A DNA stretch of 64,000 nucleotides from positions 297,163 through 361,162 of the forward strand of contig NZ_JABFAU010000011.1 of the NCBI RefSeq assembly GCF_017168335.1, written 5' to 3'. Source of the stretch: Rhodococcus sp. KRD162. Lineage in GTDB: Bacteria; Actinomycetota; Actinomycetes; Mycobacteriales; Mycobacteriaceae. This document shows, piece by piece, positions 36,400 through 45,639 of this stretch. The notes beneath the pieces are model-generated. The model did no database searches, was not told the DNA's origin, and was given only the letters and a program-made list of their open reading frames with translations. The translations under genes and the position numbers were made by a program. Each line of letters starts with the position of its first letter. The first letter of the stretch is position 1.

Positions 36400-38502
36400 A
36401 TGCGCGTGGTAGTCGGAATCGGAGCGCGGAAGGGAGTAGATGCAACCGAGGTGATACGCGTCGTCTCGACTGTGCTGCAGCAGAACTGGCAGGTCGACAC
36501 GATCGCCTCGATCGACGGAAAAGCCGAACTGGTGTCGGCGGTGGCGTCGAACATGGGGGTGCGGGGGGTGACGTACTCGGGGTCCGAACTCGCGCAGGTC
36601 ACGACGACGAGTTCCTCGCCGCGCGTTCTCGACGCCGTCGGCAGTGCCAGCGTCGCCGAGGCCGCGGTGCGCCTGGCCGGTGCGGCAGGGCCGCTGCTGG
36701 TGCCGAGAACCGTCCAGGGTGCGGTGGTCGTCGCGGTGGCTGCGGTGGCTGCGGTGGCCGCGGTGAGCGAGGTGGCCGGGAATTTCCGTGCCGAAGGCTG
36801 GCAAACGTCGACCGACCCGGGCACTGTGGATCGAATGAACCCCGACAGCCCTGTTGTGCTCGGCCCGATCGCCCGGTACGTCGGCACCGACACGGCGACC
36901 CTGTGGTTCGAGATGGCCGAAGCATCGACCGTCACGGTCGTCACCGACACCGGCGTTCGGGCGCAGGAACGAACGTGGGGCCTGTACGGCCATCACTTCG
37001 CGCTGGTCGCACTGGAAGGGCTGCCCGCCGATTCCACCGTGCACTACGAGGTGTTCGTGGACGAGCGCACGGTGTGGCCGCCTCAGGGCCGCCGAGCCGC
37101 CATCCACACTCTCGACGTCCACGGGCCCGTCACGTTGGCATTCGGATCGTGCCGACGAGGCGACAACTACAGCAAAGAATCTCTCGATCAGATCGGGGCC
37201 GACGCCCTGGCCGGACTCGGGAATGCGCTGATCGAGCAGGATCCCGGTCAGTGGCCGCAGGCGTTGCTGCTGCTCGGTGACCAGGTCTACGCCGACGATC
37301 CATCGCCGGAGATCCTCGAGCGGCTGCAGGAGCGCCGACGGTCGGGGCAAGGGCCGACGAGTGCGATCGGCACCGATGCGGACAACGAGATCTGCGATTT
37401 CGAGGAGTACTCCTGGCTGTACCGGGAGTCGTGGGGGCTCGAGCCGGTCAGAACATTGATGGCGAGCATCCCGTCGTGCATGATCCTCGACGATCACGAC
37501 CTACGCGACGACTGGAATTCCTCGGCCTCCTGGCGTCGGGACATCGAGACCCGGCCGTGGTGGAACGACCGCGTCGTCGGCGCGTACTCCTCGTACTGGG
37601 TGTATCAGCACCTGGGTAATCTGTCGCCGAACGAACTGGCGCAGGACCAGATGTACTCCGCGGTACGATCGGCCGCCGGCGATGCCGAGCGAGAGAAATT
37701 GTTGGCGGACTTCGCCTTACGCGTGGACCGGAAGCCCGAGGCCGGACGGTGGAGCTTCTGTCGCGATTTCGGTGATACCCGGCTGATCATGATCGACTCA
37801 CGCTGCTCGCGAAATCTCGATCCGAACAACCGAGAGATGGTCGATGCGAAGGAATGGGCCTGGGTACGTGAGCGAGCCATGGAGAGGACTCCGCGGCATC
37901 TGCTGTTCGGTTCCTCGTTGCCCTACCTGATGCTGCCTGCCCTGCATCACCTCGAACAGTGGAACGAGGCTGTGGCGCAGGGGAGTTGGGGCCGGTTGCC
38001 GGCCAAGGTGGCGGAGAAGATGCGCATCGGCCTCGATCTCGAACACTGGGCGGCTTTCACCAACTCGTTCCACGACATGGCAGCTCTGACCCGTGAGCTC
38101 TCCCGCGGGGAGAACACACCCGCCTCCATCCTGTGGCTCTCGGGAGACGTGCACTGCTCCTATGTCGCGAATGCGGACTTCGGGGTGGGCGGCCGCGCGG
38201 TGCCGGCGACCTATCAGCTCACCATGTCGCCGTTCCGCAATCCGTTGGATCTGCCGATCCGCGCGGTCAACAAGCTGGCCATCAAGCACCCTGCGGCCAG
38301 GGTCCTGTCGCAGCTGGCGCGCGCTGCGCACGTGGGACCATCCGGTGTCGAGTGGGAGGCCGAGGCGGGGCCGTGGTTCGACAACGGCGTGATGTTGCTG
38401 ACCCTGCACGGCGACTCGGCTCGGTTGCAGGTGCGCCACGCCCATGTCGACGATGCAGGCAAGCAGGTTCTCACGGAGACCGCGACCCTGGCCCTCGCCT
38501 AG
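36400..38502 (+). CDS. CobE/CbiG-C domain fused to PhoD-like phosphatase
   Basis: 700 residues in one uninterrupted frame from ATG 36400. Residues 1-110 match the CbiG_C/CobE domain (VVGIGARKGVD, IASIDGKAELV, SPRVLDAVGSASVAEAA, LLVPRT). Residues 112-123 are (AVA)3-AVS from a 9-bp repeat. From M146 the protein is a PhoD-like alkaline phosphatase: AFGSCRRGD (about 247-255), GDQVYAD (293-299), DDHD (364-367) and SGDVHC (581-586) carry the metal ligands. CobE is a cobalamin-pathway protein; PhoD is a phosphodiesterase/phosphatase. Either a true fusion or two genes whose intervening stop was lost; the second could also start at ATG 36835 (555 residues). No Tat signal precedes the PhoD part. Confidence 0.75.
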   Translation: MRVVVGIGARKGVDATEVIRVVSTVLQQNWQVDTIASIDGKAELVSAVASNMGVRGVTYSGSELAQVTTTSSSPRVLDAVGSASVAEAAVRLAGAAGPLLVPRTVQGAVVVAVAAVAAVAAVSEVAGNFRAEGWQTSTDPGTVDRMNPDSPVVLGPIARYVGTDTATLWFEMAEASTVTVVTDTGVRAQERTWGLYGHHFALVALEGLPADSTVHYEVFVDERTVWPPQGRRAAIHTLDVHGPVTLAFGSCRRGDNYSKESLDQIGADALAGLGNALIEQDPGQWPQALLLLGDQVYADDPSPEILERLQERRRSGQGPTSAIGTDADNEICDFEEYSWLYRESWGLEPVRTLMASIPSCMILDDHDLRDDWNSSASWRRDIETRPWWNDRVVGAYSSYWVYQHLGNLSPNELAQDQMYSAVRSAAGDAEREKLLADFALRVDRKPEAGRWSFCRDFGDTRLIMIDSRCSRNLDPNNREMVDAKEWAWVRERAMERTPRHLLFGSSLPYLMLPALHHLEQWNEAVAQGSWGRLPAKVAEKMRIGLDLEHWAAFTNSFHDMAALTRELSRGENTPASILWLSGDVHCSYVANADFGVGGRAVPATYQLTMSPFRNPLDLPIRAVNKLAIKHPAARVLSQLARAAHVGPSGVEWEAEAGPWFDNGVMLLTLHGDSARLQVRHAHVDDAGKQVLTETATLALA
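36733..36768. repeat. 9-bp tandem repeat in the CobE-PhoD linker
   Basis: Four 9-bp units: GCGGTGGCT twice, GCGGTGGCC, and GCGGTGAGC. They are in frame and encode AVA AVA AVA AVS. They mark the junction between the CobE-like and PhoD-like domains. Confidence 0.8.
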
Positions 38503-38571
38503 AGACAACTCGAACTCGCCTAGAGAGCGCTGGCCCTCGCCTGGAGACAGCTCGCCCTCGGCGACCGAGAA
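38488..38571. repeat. 21-bp tandem repeat spanning the PhoD stop codon
   Basis: Four units of 21 bp start at 38488, 38509, 38530 and 38551; the first three share CTCGCCTRGAGA and the last is diverged. Read in the PhoD frame they give LALA-stop-RQ, LELA-stop-RA, LALAWRQ and LALGDRE. TAG in units one and two corresponds to TGG in unit three, and 38500-38502 is the actual stop. Confidence 0.75.
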
Positions 38572-38613
38572 ACGATTGGCCATCGCGGGGCCGATGAGGT
38601 TGGCTGGTTCGTC

Positions 38614-40296
38614 GTGGCCCACCTCGAACTGAACGACATCGTCTACTTCCTGCCCGATGGACGGCAGTTGCTCAACGGCGTCGGATTTCGGGTGGGCGAC
38701 GGTGCCAAGGCTGCGCTGATCGGCCCCAACGGAACCGGCAAGACGACGCTGACCCGGATCATCGCGGGCGACGAAACCGCGGATGAGGGCTCTGTGTCGA
38801 GTTCAGGCTCGCTCGGGGTGATGCGGCAGTTCGTCGGTCAGTTGCGCGACGATTCGACCGTCCGCGACCTGCTGCTGTCGGTGGCCCCGCCCGCAGTTCG
38901 AACGGCTGCCGCTGCGCTCGATGCAGCCGAGAACGCGATGATCGAGGTCGACGACGAGAAGACCCAGATGAAATACGCGCAGGCTCTGGCGGATTGGGGT
39001 GATGTCGGCGGCTACGACCTCGAGCCGTTCTGGGACAAGGTCACCACGGCAGCACTCGGAATGCCGTTCGATCGAGCGAAGTGGCGCAGTGCGTCGACTC
39101 TCAGTGGCGGTGAGCAGAAGCGCCTCGTACTCGAAGCGTTGTTCGCCGGCTCGGACACTCTGTTGCTTCTCGACGAGCCGGACAACTATCTCGACGTGCC
39201 GGGCAAGCGCTGGCTCGAAGCGACCATTCGCGATTCCGACAAGTCCGTCCTGTTCATCAGCCACGACCGGGAGCTCATTGCCAACGCCGCCAACCGGATC
39301 GTGACGCTGGAGCCGGGCGTCAGCGGTGCTACCTCGTGGGTGCACGGCGGCGGGTTCGGGACGTATCACGCCGCGCGCGAGGACCGGAATGCTCGGCTCG
39401 ACGAACTGCGTCGGCGGTGGGACGAGGAACTGGTCAAACTCAGGGCATTGGTCCTGCGTCTGCGGGAGAAGGCCAAATTCAACGACGGGGTTGCCGCTCG
39501 ATATCACGCGTCTCAGACCCGGTTGGCCAAGTTCGAGGAGGCCGGACCGCCGGAAGCGGTGCCGTTGAAGCAGCACGTCACCGTTCGTCTACGCGGCGGC
39601 CGAACAGCCAAGCGTGCGTTGGTCTGTACGGCACTGGAACTGACCGGACTGATGAAGCCCTTCGACACCGAGATCTGGTACGGAGACCGCGTCGCCGTGC
39701 TGGGCTCCAACGGTTCGGGCAAATCGCACTTTCTGCGGCTGCTCGCCAACGGTGGCACCGATCCCGAGAAGGAACACCAGCCGGTGCAGGAGCTCGCGTT
39801 GGATCCGGTACCGCACACCGGCACGGCGGTCCTCGGGGCCCGGGTGCGGCCTGGACTGTTCGCGCAGACGCATACCCGCCCGGACCTGGCGGGCAACACG
39901 TTGCTCGACATCTTGCACATGGGCAACGAGCATCGGGACGGGATGGGACGGGAGGCCGCGGGGCGGGCACTGGACCGATACGGTCTGGCCCGCGCTGCCG
40001 AGCAGTCCTACGACAATCTCTCCGGCGGCCAGCAGGCCCGGGTACAGATCCTGCTGCTCGAACTCTCCGGTGCCACACTGCTGCTGCTCGACGAGCCCAC
40101 CGACAACCTCGACCTCATGTCGGCCGATGCGCTCGAGGACGCGATCGCGGCGTTCGACGGCACCGTCATCGCGGTGACACACGACCGCTGGTTCGCCCGC
40201 AGCTTCGACCGATTCCTGGTGTTCGGCAGCACCGGTCAGGCCTACGAATCCGCCGAGCCAGTATGGGACGAGAAGAGGGTGCAGCGCGCGCGGTAG
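38614..40296 (+). CDS. ABC-F family ATPase
   Basis: 560 residues from GTG 38614. Two ABC domains in one chain without membrane segments: Walker A GPNGTGKTT (37-45) and GSNGSGKSH (about 367-375), signatures LSGGEQKRL and LSGGQQARV, and Walker B LLLLDEP twice. The first has DNYLDVPG where canonical ABC-F proteins read TNHLD. ABC-F proteins act at the ribosome E site in translation or antibiotic protection. The inter-domain linker (about 260-310) is charged and helical, as expected. It is in the same frame as the PhoD gene upstream, 111 bases after its stop, and precedes cobA. Specific role not known. Confidence 0.88.
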   Translation: MAHLELNDIVYFLPDGRQLLNGVGFRVGDGAKAALIGPNGTGKTTLTRIIAGDETADEGSVSSSGSLGVMRQFVGQLRDDSTVRDLLLSVAPPAVRTAAAALDAAENAMIEVDDEKTQMKYAQALADWGDVGGYDLEPFWDKVTTAALGMPFDRAKWRSASTLSGGEQKRLVLEALFAGSDTLLLLDEPDNYLDVPGKRWLEATIRDSDKSVLFISHDRELIANAANRIVTLEPGVSGATSWVHGGGFGTYHAAREDRNARLDELRRRWDEELVKLRALVLRLREKAKFNDGVAARYHASQTRLAKFEEAGPPEAVPLKQHVTVRLRGGRTAKRALVCTALELTGLMKPFDTEIWYGDRVAVLGSNGSGKSHFLRLLANGGTDPEKEHQPVQELALDPVPHTGTAVLGARVRPGLFAQTHTRPDLAGNTLLDILHMGNEHRDGMGREAAGRALDRYGLARAAEQSYDNLSGGQQARVQILLLELSGATLLLLDEPTDNLDLMSADALEDAIAAFDGTVIAVTHDRWFARSFDRFLVFGSTGQAYESAEPVWDEKRVQRAR

Positions 40297-40307
40297 CGTT
40301 TCCTCTC

Positions 40308-41543
40308 GTGAACGCGACTGATTCTCCCTATCTGGTCGGCCTGAATCTGGACGGGCGACGCGTCGTCGTGGTCGGGGGTGGCACCGTCGCGCAGCGTCGA
40401 TTGCCGCTGCTCATCTCCTCCGGTGCCGTGGTGCACGTCATCACTCGTGAGGCAACACCCGCCGTCGAGGCAATGGCGACGGCGGGCCAGGTGACGCTCG
40501 AATTGCGCGAGTATCGCGAGGGCGACCTCGCCGAGGCCTGGTACGCCATTGCCTGCACCGACGAGGCCGAGACCAACGTCGCGATCGTCGCAGAGGCCAC
40601 TGCGGCCAAGATCTTCTGCGTCCGCGCAGACATCGCCAAGGACGGGACGGCAGTGACGCCCGCCTCGGCCGAGTGGGACGGCCTGACCCTCGGTGTGCTC
40701 GCAGGCGGGGAGCACCGGCGGTCCGCTGCTGTGCGCAATGCCGTGATCGAGGCCCTGCAGTCCGGTGTGGTTGCCGATTCGGCGCATGCCCCGATGACCG
40801 GTGTCGCGCTGGTAGGTGGTGGCCCCGGTGACCCCGATCTCATCACCGTCCGCGGACGAAGGCTGCTCGCCTACGCCGATGTCGTGGTGGCCGACCGCCT
40901 CGCTCCGCCCGAGCTGCTCGCCGAGCTGGGGCCGCACGTCGAGGTGATCGACGCCTCCAAGATTCCGTATGGCCGCGCGATGGCGCAGGAAGCGATCAAC
41001 CAGGCGTTGATCGACGGTGCGCGAGCCGGGAAGTTCGTCGTGCGGCTCAAAGGCGGCGATCCCTACGTGTTCGGACGTGGATACGAGGAGCTCGAGGCGC
41101 TCGCGGCCGAGGGAATTCCGGTGACCGTGGTACCCGGCATCACCAGTGCGATCTCGGTGCCGTCATCGGCCGGAATCCCGGTGACGCATCGAGGCGTCAC
41201 CCACGAGTTCGTCGTCGTCAGCGGCCATGTGGCCCCTGATCACCCCGATTCGCTCGTCGATTGGGCAGCTCTGGCCAAGCTCGAGGGCACCATCGTGCTG
41301 CTCATGGCCGTCGAGCGGATAGGGCTGTTTGCCGACGTACTGGTTGCAGGCGGCCGGGCGGCCGACACTCCGGTCATCGTCGTACAGGAGGGCACGATGC
41401 GTACCCAGCGCGAGGTTCGGGCGGATCTGAGCACCGTCGCCGAGGCCGTCCGTGAAGCAGGGATCAGGCCTCCTGCAATCGTTGTGATCGGAACTGTTGC
41501 CGGTTTCTCTGTCAACGCCGGTACCGTGAACTCTCGTGCCTGA
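40308..41543 (+). CDS. cobA: uroporphyrinogen-III C-methyltransferase (CysG/CobA type)
   Basis: 411 residues from GTG 40308. A siroheme-synthase N-terminal domain (about 1-155) has VVVVGGGTVAQRRLPLL (NAD loop) and the FCVRADIAKDG segment. A C-terminal uroporphyrinogen-III methyltransferase domain has LVGGGPGDPDLITVRGRR (about 168-185), VVRLKGGDPYVFGRG and VVPGITSAISVPSSAGIPVTHR (in two pieces), the SAM site. It makes precorrin-2 for cobalamin and siroheme; the N-terminal half may oxidise and chelate. Matches Rv2847c. Overlaps efpA by eight bases. Confidence 0.94.
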   Translation: MNATDSPYLVGLNLDGRRVVVVGGGTVAQRRLPLLISSGAVVHVITREATPAVEAMATAGQVTLELREYREGDLAEAWYAIACTDEAETNVAIVAEATAAKIFCVRADIAKDGTAVTPASAEWDGLTLGVLAGGEHRRSAAVRNAVIEALQSGVVADSAHAPMTGVALVGGGPGDPDLITVRGRRLLAYADVVVADRLAPPELLAELGPHVEVIDASKIPYGRAMAQEAINQALIDGARAGKFVVRLKGGDPYVFGRGYEELEALAAEGIPVTVVPGITSAISVPSSAGIPVTHRGVTHEFVVVSGHVAPDHPDSLVDWAALAKLEGTIVLLMAVERIGLFADVLVAGGRAADTPVIVVQEGTMRTQREVRADLSTVAEAVREAGIRPPAIVVIGTVAGFSVNAGTVNSRA

Positions 41544-43038
41544 AACACCGATACCCGACAACTCCGTCACCGAGATCAAATACCCGGTGACCACCCGCGC
41601 GTTCGGGATGGCCATCATCGTCCTGAGCGGCCTGCAATTGATGGTGGTGCTCGACGGCACCGTCGCCAACTTGGCGCTGGCACCGCTCCAGGCCGATCTC
41701 GGGCTGTCGGACGCGGGCCGCAACTGGGTGCTGACCTCGTACGCACTGGCCTTCGGCGGGCTGATGCTGCTGGGCGGCAGGCTCGGCGATGCCTTCGGAC
41801 GCAAGAAGATGTTCCTGGCCGGCGTGGTGCTGTTCACCGTCGCGTCGTTGCTCTGCGGCCTCGCGGTCAACGAAGCCACCCTGGTCGCGGCGCGAGCGTT
41901 GCAGGGTGTCGGTGCCGCGGTGGCCTCGCCCACGGCATTCGCGTTGGTGGCGACGACCTTCGCACCGGGACCGGTGCGCAACCAGGCCATTGCGATCTAT
42001 GCGGCCATGACCGGTGTCGGATCCATCGCCGGTCTGATCATCGGTGGAGCGCTCACCGAGGTGTCCTGGCGCTGGATCTTCCTGATCAACGTGCCCATCG
42101 GTGTGGTCATCGTGGTGCTCGCGGTCGTGTCGCTTCAGGAGACGGTCGGCGCGAAGTTGGCGCTGGACGTACCCGGCGCGATCCTGGCGACGCTCGGTTG
42201 TACCGGCGTCGTGCTGGCGCTGAGCGAGGGCACCGAACTGGGCTGGACCAATCCGATCGTGATCGTCTCGCTGGTGGCAGGGCTGCTCTTCCTCGGACTG
42301 TTCCTGATGGTCGAGCGGCGAGCCGACAATCCGCTGCTGCCGTTCTCGTTGTTCGGCAGCAGCGACCGCGTTGCCACGTTCGTGGCGATCTTCTTCGCCG
42401 GTGGCGTGATGTTCTGCCTGGCGGCGTACGTGGCCCTGTTCGTCCAGGACATCCTGGGCTACAGCCCGCTGCACGCGGGTCTGGCGTTCGTTCCGTTCGC
42501 CTTCGGTCTCGGTGCCGCGGCGTTCCTCGCCTCGCAACTGGTCACCCGGATCGCCCCGCGATGGCTGATTCTCAGCGGTGCGGTCATCATGATCGGCTGG
42601 TTGATGGTTTCGGTGACGACGATGAACGCGGATTCGGCATACTTCCCCGGGTTGTTCTTCCCCGTCATCGGCATCGGGTTCGGAGTGGGTCTGACGGTGG
42701 TTCCACTGCCGCTGTGCGCCATCGCCGGGGTCAGCCCCACCGAGATCGGTCCGCTGACCGCGATCGCGCTGGTTGCGCAAACACTCGGTGGTCCGCTGGC
42801 TCTGGCCGTGATCGGGGCGTTGGTCACCTCACGAACCCTCTCCCTCGGGGGCACGTCGGGACCGGCGAACCTGATGAACGACCTGCAACTCGACGCCCTG
42901 AGCTCGGGCTACATGTTCGCGTTGTTCTGCTGCGCGGTCTGTGCCGTGATCGCGGGAGCCGCGGCGCTGTTCATCCGCTTCACCCCGCAGCAGGTGGCCC
43001 AAGCCCAGGCCGCTCAGGAAGACGCCCAGAAGAGCTGA
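41536..43038 (+). CDS. efpA: EfpA-type MFS efflux transporter
   Basis: 500 residues from GTG 41536, overlapping cobA. DHA2-family pump with about 14 membrane segments. The sequence QLMVVLDGTVANLALAPLQ (about 37-55, motif D1), GGRLGDAFGRKKMF (about 77-90, motif A) and RWIFLINVPIG (about 176-186) are typical of EfpA, the mycobacterial drug-efflux protein. Substrate not established here; in mycobacteria it affects lipid and drug export. Its stop directly abuts that of convergent mgtE. Confidence 0.9.
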   Translation: MPETPIPDNSVTEIKYPVTTRAFGMAIIVLSGLQLMVVLDGTVANLALAPLQADLGLSDAGRNWVLTSYALAFGGLMLLGGRLGDAFGRKKMFLAGVVLFTVASLLCGLAVNEATLVAARALQGVGAAVASPTAFALVATTFAPGPVRNQAIAIYAAMTGVGSIAGLIIGGALTEVSWRWIFLINVPIGVVIVVLAVVSLQETVGAKLALDVPGAILATLGCTGVVLALSEGTELGWTNPIVIVSLVAGLLFLGLFLMVERRADNPLLPFSLFGSSDRVATFVAIFFAGGVMFCLAAYVALFVQDILGYSPLHAGLAFVPFAFGLGAAAFLASQLVTRIAPRWLILSGAVIMIGWLMVSVTTMNADSAYFPGLFFPVIGIGFGVGLTVVPLPLCAIAGVSPTEIGPLTAIALVAQTLGGPLALAVIGALVTSRTLSLGGTSGPANLMNDLQLDALSSGYMFALFCCAVCAVIAGAAALFIRFTPQQVAQAQAAQEDAQKS

Positions 43039-44385
43039 TCACACGCCGAGAACTGCCTTGGCGATGAGGAAGTAGACGATCAATCCGCTTGCATCGCAGA
43101 AGGTCGAGATGAACGGCGTCGAGAACACCGCAGGATCGACACCGATCTTCTTGGCAACCAGCGGCATGGCACCGCCGACCGTCGCCGCAAGAGTGCAGAT
43201 GGACAGCAATGTGGTTCCGATCACGACGCCGAGGTGCCAGTCGTAGACGAGTCCGGCGATGACGAAGCCCAAGGTGCCGAGCATGGCACCCATCGTCGCT
43301 CCGACCCGAACCTCGCGAAACAGCACCGCGGCGATGTCTCGCGGTCGTACGTCGCCCAGCGCCAGAGCGCGGGTGACGGTGGTCGCGGCCTGCGAACCGG
43401 TGTTGCCTCCGGTCCCGGTGAGCAGCGGGATGAACAGGGCGAGAGTGACGACGGCGGCGAGTGCGTGCTCGAAGATCTCGAGGACCTGCACCGTGAGAAT
43501 CGCAGACAGGGCCAGCACGAGCAGCCACACCACCCGCGAGCGAACGATGGACAGCACCGGAGTGGACAGATAGGGCCGCCGTAGCGGTTCCGAACCGCCC
43601 GTGCGAGCGGCGTCCTCGTCCTCGGCTTCCTCCAGAATGCGTGCGGACTGCTCGAGGGTGAGAATCCCGACGAGCCTTCTCTCGGAGTCGACGACCACCA
43701 CAGCGGGGCTGCGGTGCTCGAAGCACTGCCGGGCCGCGATCTCGGCGGACGAGTCCGCCTTCACCACAGGATGAACCGAATACAGATCGCCCACGGCTGT
43801 CGTCGACGCCGCGGTTGCCAGATCGGCGAGGGTGACCACACCGAGCAGCGTGCGTTGCTCGTCGGTGATCGGCAGAACATAGACCGATTCGGCATCCGAG
43901 CCGGTTCGGCGCACGGCATCGAGCGCCTCGGCCACCGTCGTATCGCTGTGCAGGCGCACGTATTCGGGGCTCATTCGCCGTCCGACGCTTCCCCGGTCGT
44001 ATCCCAACATCGGTGCCGTGAGCGCTCGTTGCGTGGGGGAGAGTCCACGCATCATTCGATGCGCGACATTCGAGGGCAGTTCGTCGAGCAGTTCGACGCG
44101 GTCGTCCGGGTCGAGGTTCTCGAACAGTGCGATCACGTCGTCGCTGCGCAGGCTCTCGAACAGCTCACTGCGCACCGTGGCGTCGAACCGCTCGAACACC
44201 GATACCGCCTCGTCCTTGGGCAACAGGCGATAGAGCACCGCACGCTGAGCTGAGTCGACCCGCTCGAGTATCCGCACGGCATCCGTGGTCGACACCTCTG
44301 CCATCAACGTCGACAGGGCGGCCATATCGCGCTCGGCGAGCAATTCGGAGGTTCGCGTCATGATGTCGTCGAGAGTTTCGGGCAC
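43039..44385 (-). CDS. mgtE: magnesium transporter MgtE
   Basis: 448 residues from GTG 44385. Gated Mg channel: an N-domain (about 20-125, DDVIALFENLDPDDRVELL, in two pieces), two CBS domains (about 140-250) that sense Mg, a plug helix and five membrane helices. LFIPLLTGTGGNTGSQAATT (about 316-335) forms the pore motif and DPAVFSTPFISTFCDASGL the last helix region. Complete and of family length. Convergent with efpA with no intervening base. Confidence 0.94.
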   Translation of the reverse strand: MPETLDDIMTRTSELLAERDMAALSTLMAEVSTTDAVRILERVDSAQRAVLYRLLPKDEAVSVFERFDATVRSELFESLRSDDVIALFENLDPDDRVELLDELPSNVAHRMMRGLSPTQRALTAPMLGYDRGSVGRRMSPEYVRLHSDTTVAEALDAVRRTGSDAESVYVLPITDEQRTLLGVVTLADLATAASTTAVGDLYSVHPVVKADSSAEIAARQCFEHRSPAVVVVDSERRLVGILTLEQSARILEEAEDEDAARTGGSEPLRRPYLSTPVLSIVRSRVVWLLVLALSAILTVQVLEIFEHALAAVVTLALFIPLLTGTGGNTGSQAATTVTRALALGDVRPRDIAAVLFREVRVGATMGAMLGTLGFVIAGLVYDWHLGVVIGTTLLSICTLAATVGGAMPLVAKKIGVDPAVFSTPFISTFCDASGLIVYFLIAKAVLGV

Positions 44386-44427
44386 AGAACCATTTTGCCT
44401 TGGTGCTCGGGTCGGGCGAACGACGCG

Positions 44428-45639
44428 TCAGCGGGTGAGATCGGCTCGATCGGCCGCGGCATGACCGGAATCCCAACCCTCGGCGTCGAGGCGGGGTCCG
44501 CGCATCGGCTTGGCCGTCGGAAACAGCCGATCGAATTCCGCTTCGACGGCGACGGTCCGGGCCGCCAGCATCGGCAACAGATCCTCGGATTCGTGACCGA
44601 CCTCGGCGAGAGTGTGCGCGTCGGCGTCGGACAGGCGGTCTCCGATGCGAACGGCGTAGGCGTACAGGAACGCCTTGCCGAAGGCAGCCGAACCTGCTTT
44701 CTTGCGCTTCTTCGCTTCGGGGGAATGGCCGAGCGCCCGTGTTGCCTGCACCAACAGTGAGGTGAACAACAATTCGGTCTGCTCGACATCGACCGGCGAT
44801 CCCACCAGAGTCGCCACAGCGAACTCGGGATCCCAGATGGCCTTGACGCGGTTGGCGGTTCCCACGACGTGGAGCAGTTGAGCCTTTGCAGGCGCATGCG
44901 GGCCGTCGACGTGCACGCGTCGACTGTGAATATCGATGTTGCCGCGGGAGAGCAGCATGGTGTCGATGGAGTAGCGGGTCATCAACTCCTGCGCCTTCGC
45001 CGTCAACGTCTCGGCTTCTTCCTCGAAATCCGTGGCATCGGCTTTGGCCAACAATCCGCGAATCTTGCTCAGCATCTTGGTGTTCGGTGCGTCGGAACCG
45101 GCCACACCGACCACCGTCGGGCGAGCCCGCGGCCACTGGGAGGGCTTCGGACCGAGCTGAGGCCAACGGGGAAGGGTCTGCCAGCGACCGAGCAGGGTCA
45201 GCACATCGAGCCATTGATCGCTCGCGGCGATGTAGTCGGACTTGCCGGACGCTGCGAGGTAGGCGGTCAGGAAATCCGGTGTGGCCTCCACCCGAGCCGC
45301 GACTTTCGGGAACTGTTCGCAGATCGAGGACAGCTGGTCCACCCAGTCCTGAGGTGCTCGTGAGTCGGCGTCGGTGAGATCGGCCTGATGCAGTAGGACC
45401 GCTGCGGCCAGTGCGGCCACCGCGACGGTGTGCTGACGGCGCACTACGTGCACCAGATCCATCGGCTGCCAACCGTTTTCGTACAGAACCTCGATCATGT
45501 TCGTCAGTGTCAGAGAGCCGAGTGCGGTCGCGTCCAGCGACACCAGTCGATCGGCGACGTCGTCGGCGATGCGATGGCTCTTGGTCTTTCCGGACGACGC
45601 GTCGGCACCCTTGCGGAGGAGACCGGGAATATCGGTCAT
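44428..45639 (-). CDS. DUF2786 domain protein
   Basis: 403 residues, overlapping yaaA by four bases. The DUF2786 motif KIRGLLAKADATDFEEEAET and then LTAKAQELMTRYSID (about 190-225) is unmistakable. Flanking regions hold helical segments without known catalytic motifs. DUF2786 proteins may bind nucleic acid or metal, but this is not established. The operon with yaaA links it loosely to peroxide or iron stress. Confidence 0.8.
   Translation of the reverse strand: MTDIPGLLRKGADASSGKTKSHRIADDVADRLVSLDATALGSLTLTNMIEVLYENGWQPMDLVHVVRRQHTVAVAALAAAVLLHQADLTDADSRAPQDWVDQLSSICEQFPKVAARVEATPDFLTAYLAASGKSDYIAASDQWLDVLTLLGRWQTLPRWPQLGPKPSQWPRARPTVVGVAGSDAPNTKMLSKIRGLLAKADATDFEEEAETLTAKAQELMTRYSIDTMLLSRGNIDIHSRRVHVDGPHAPAKAQLLHVVGTANRVKAIWDPEFAVATLVGSPVDVEQTELLFTSLLVQATRALGHSPEAKKRKKAGSAAFGKAFLYAYAVRIGDRLSDADAHTLAEVGHESEDLLPMLAARTVAVEAEFDRLFPTAKPMRGPRLDAEGWDSGHAAADRADLTR

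Noticed and set aside
35995..37497. A 500-codon antisense frame over cobB and the CobE-PhoD gene
   Set aside because: Composition is that of a shadow frame and there is no ribosome site or family motif.
36835..38502. Annotating PhoD as a separate gene only
   Set aside because: No ribosome site or stop precedes ATG 36835 in this frame, so the continuous frame is reported, with the alternative noted.
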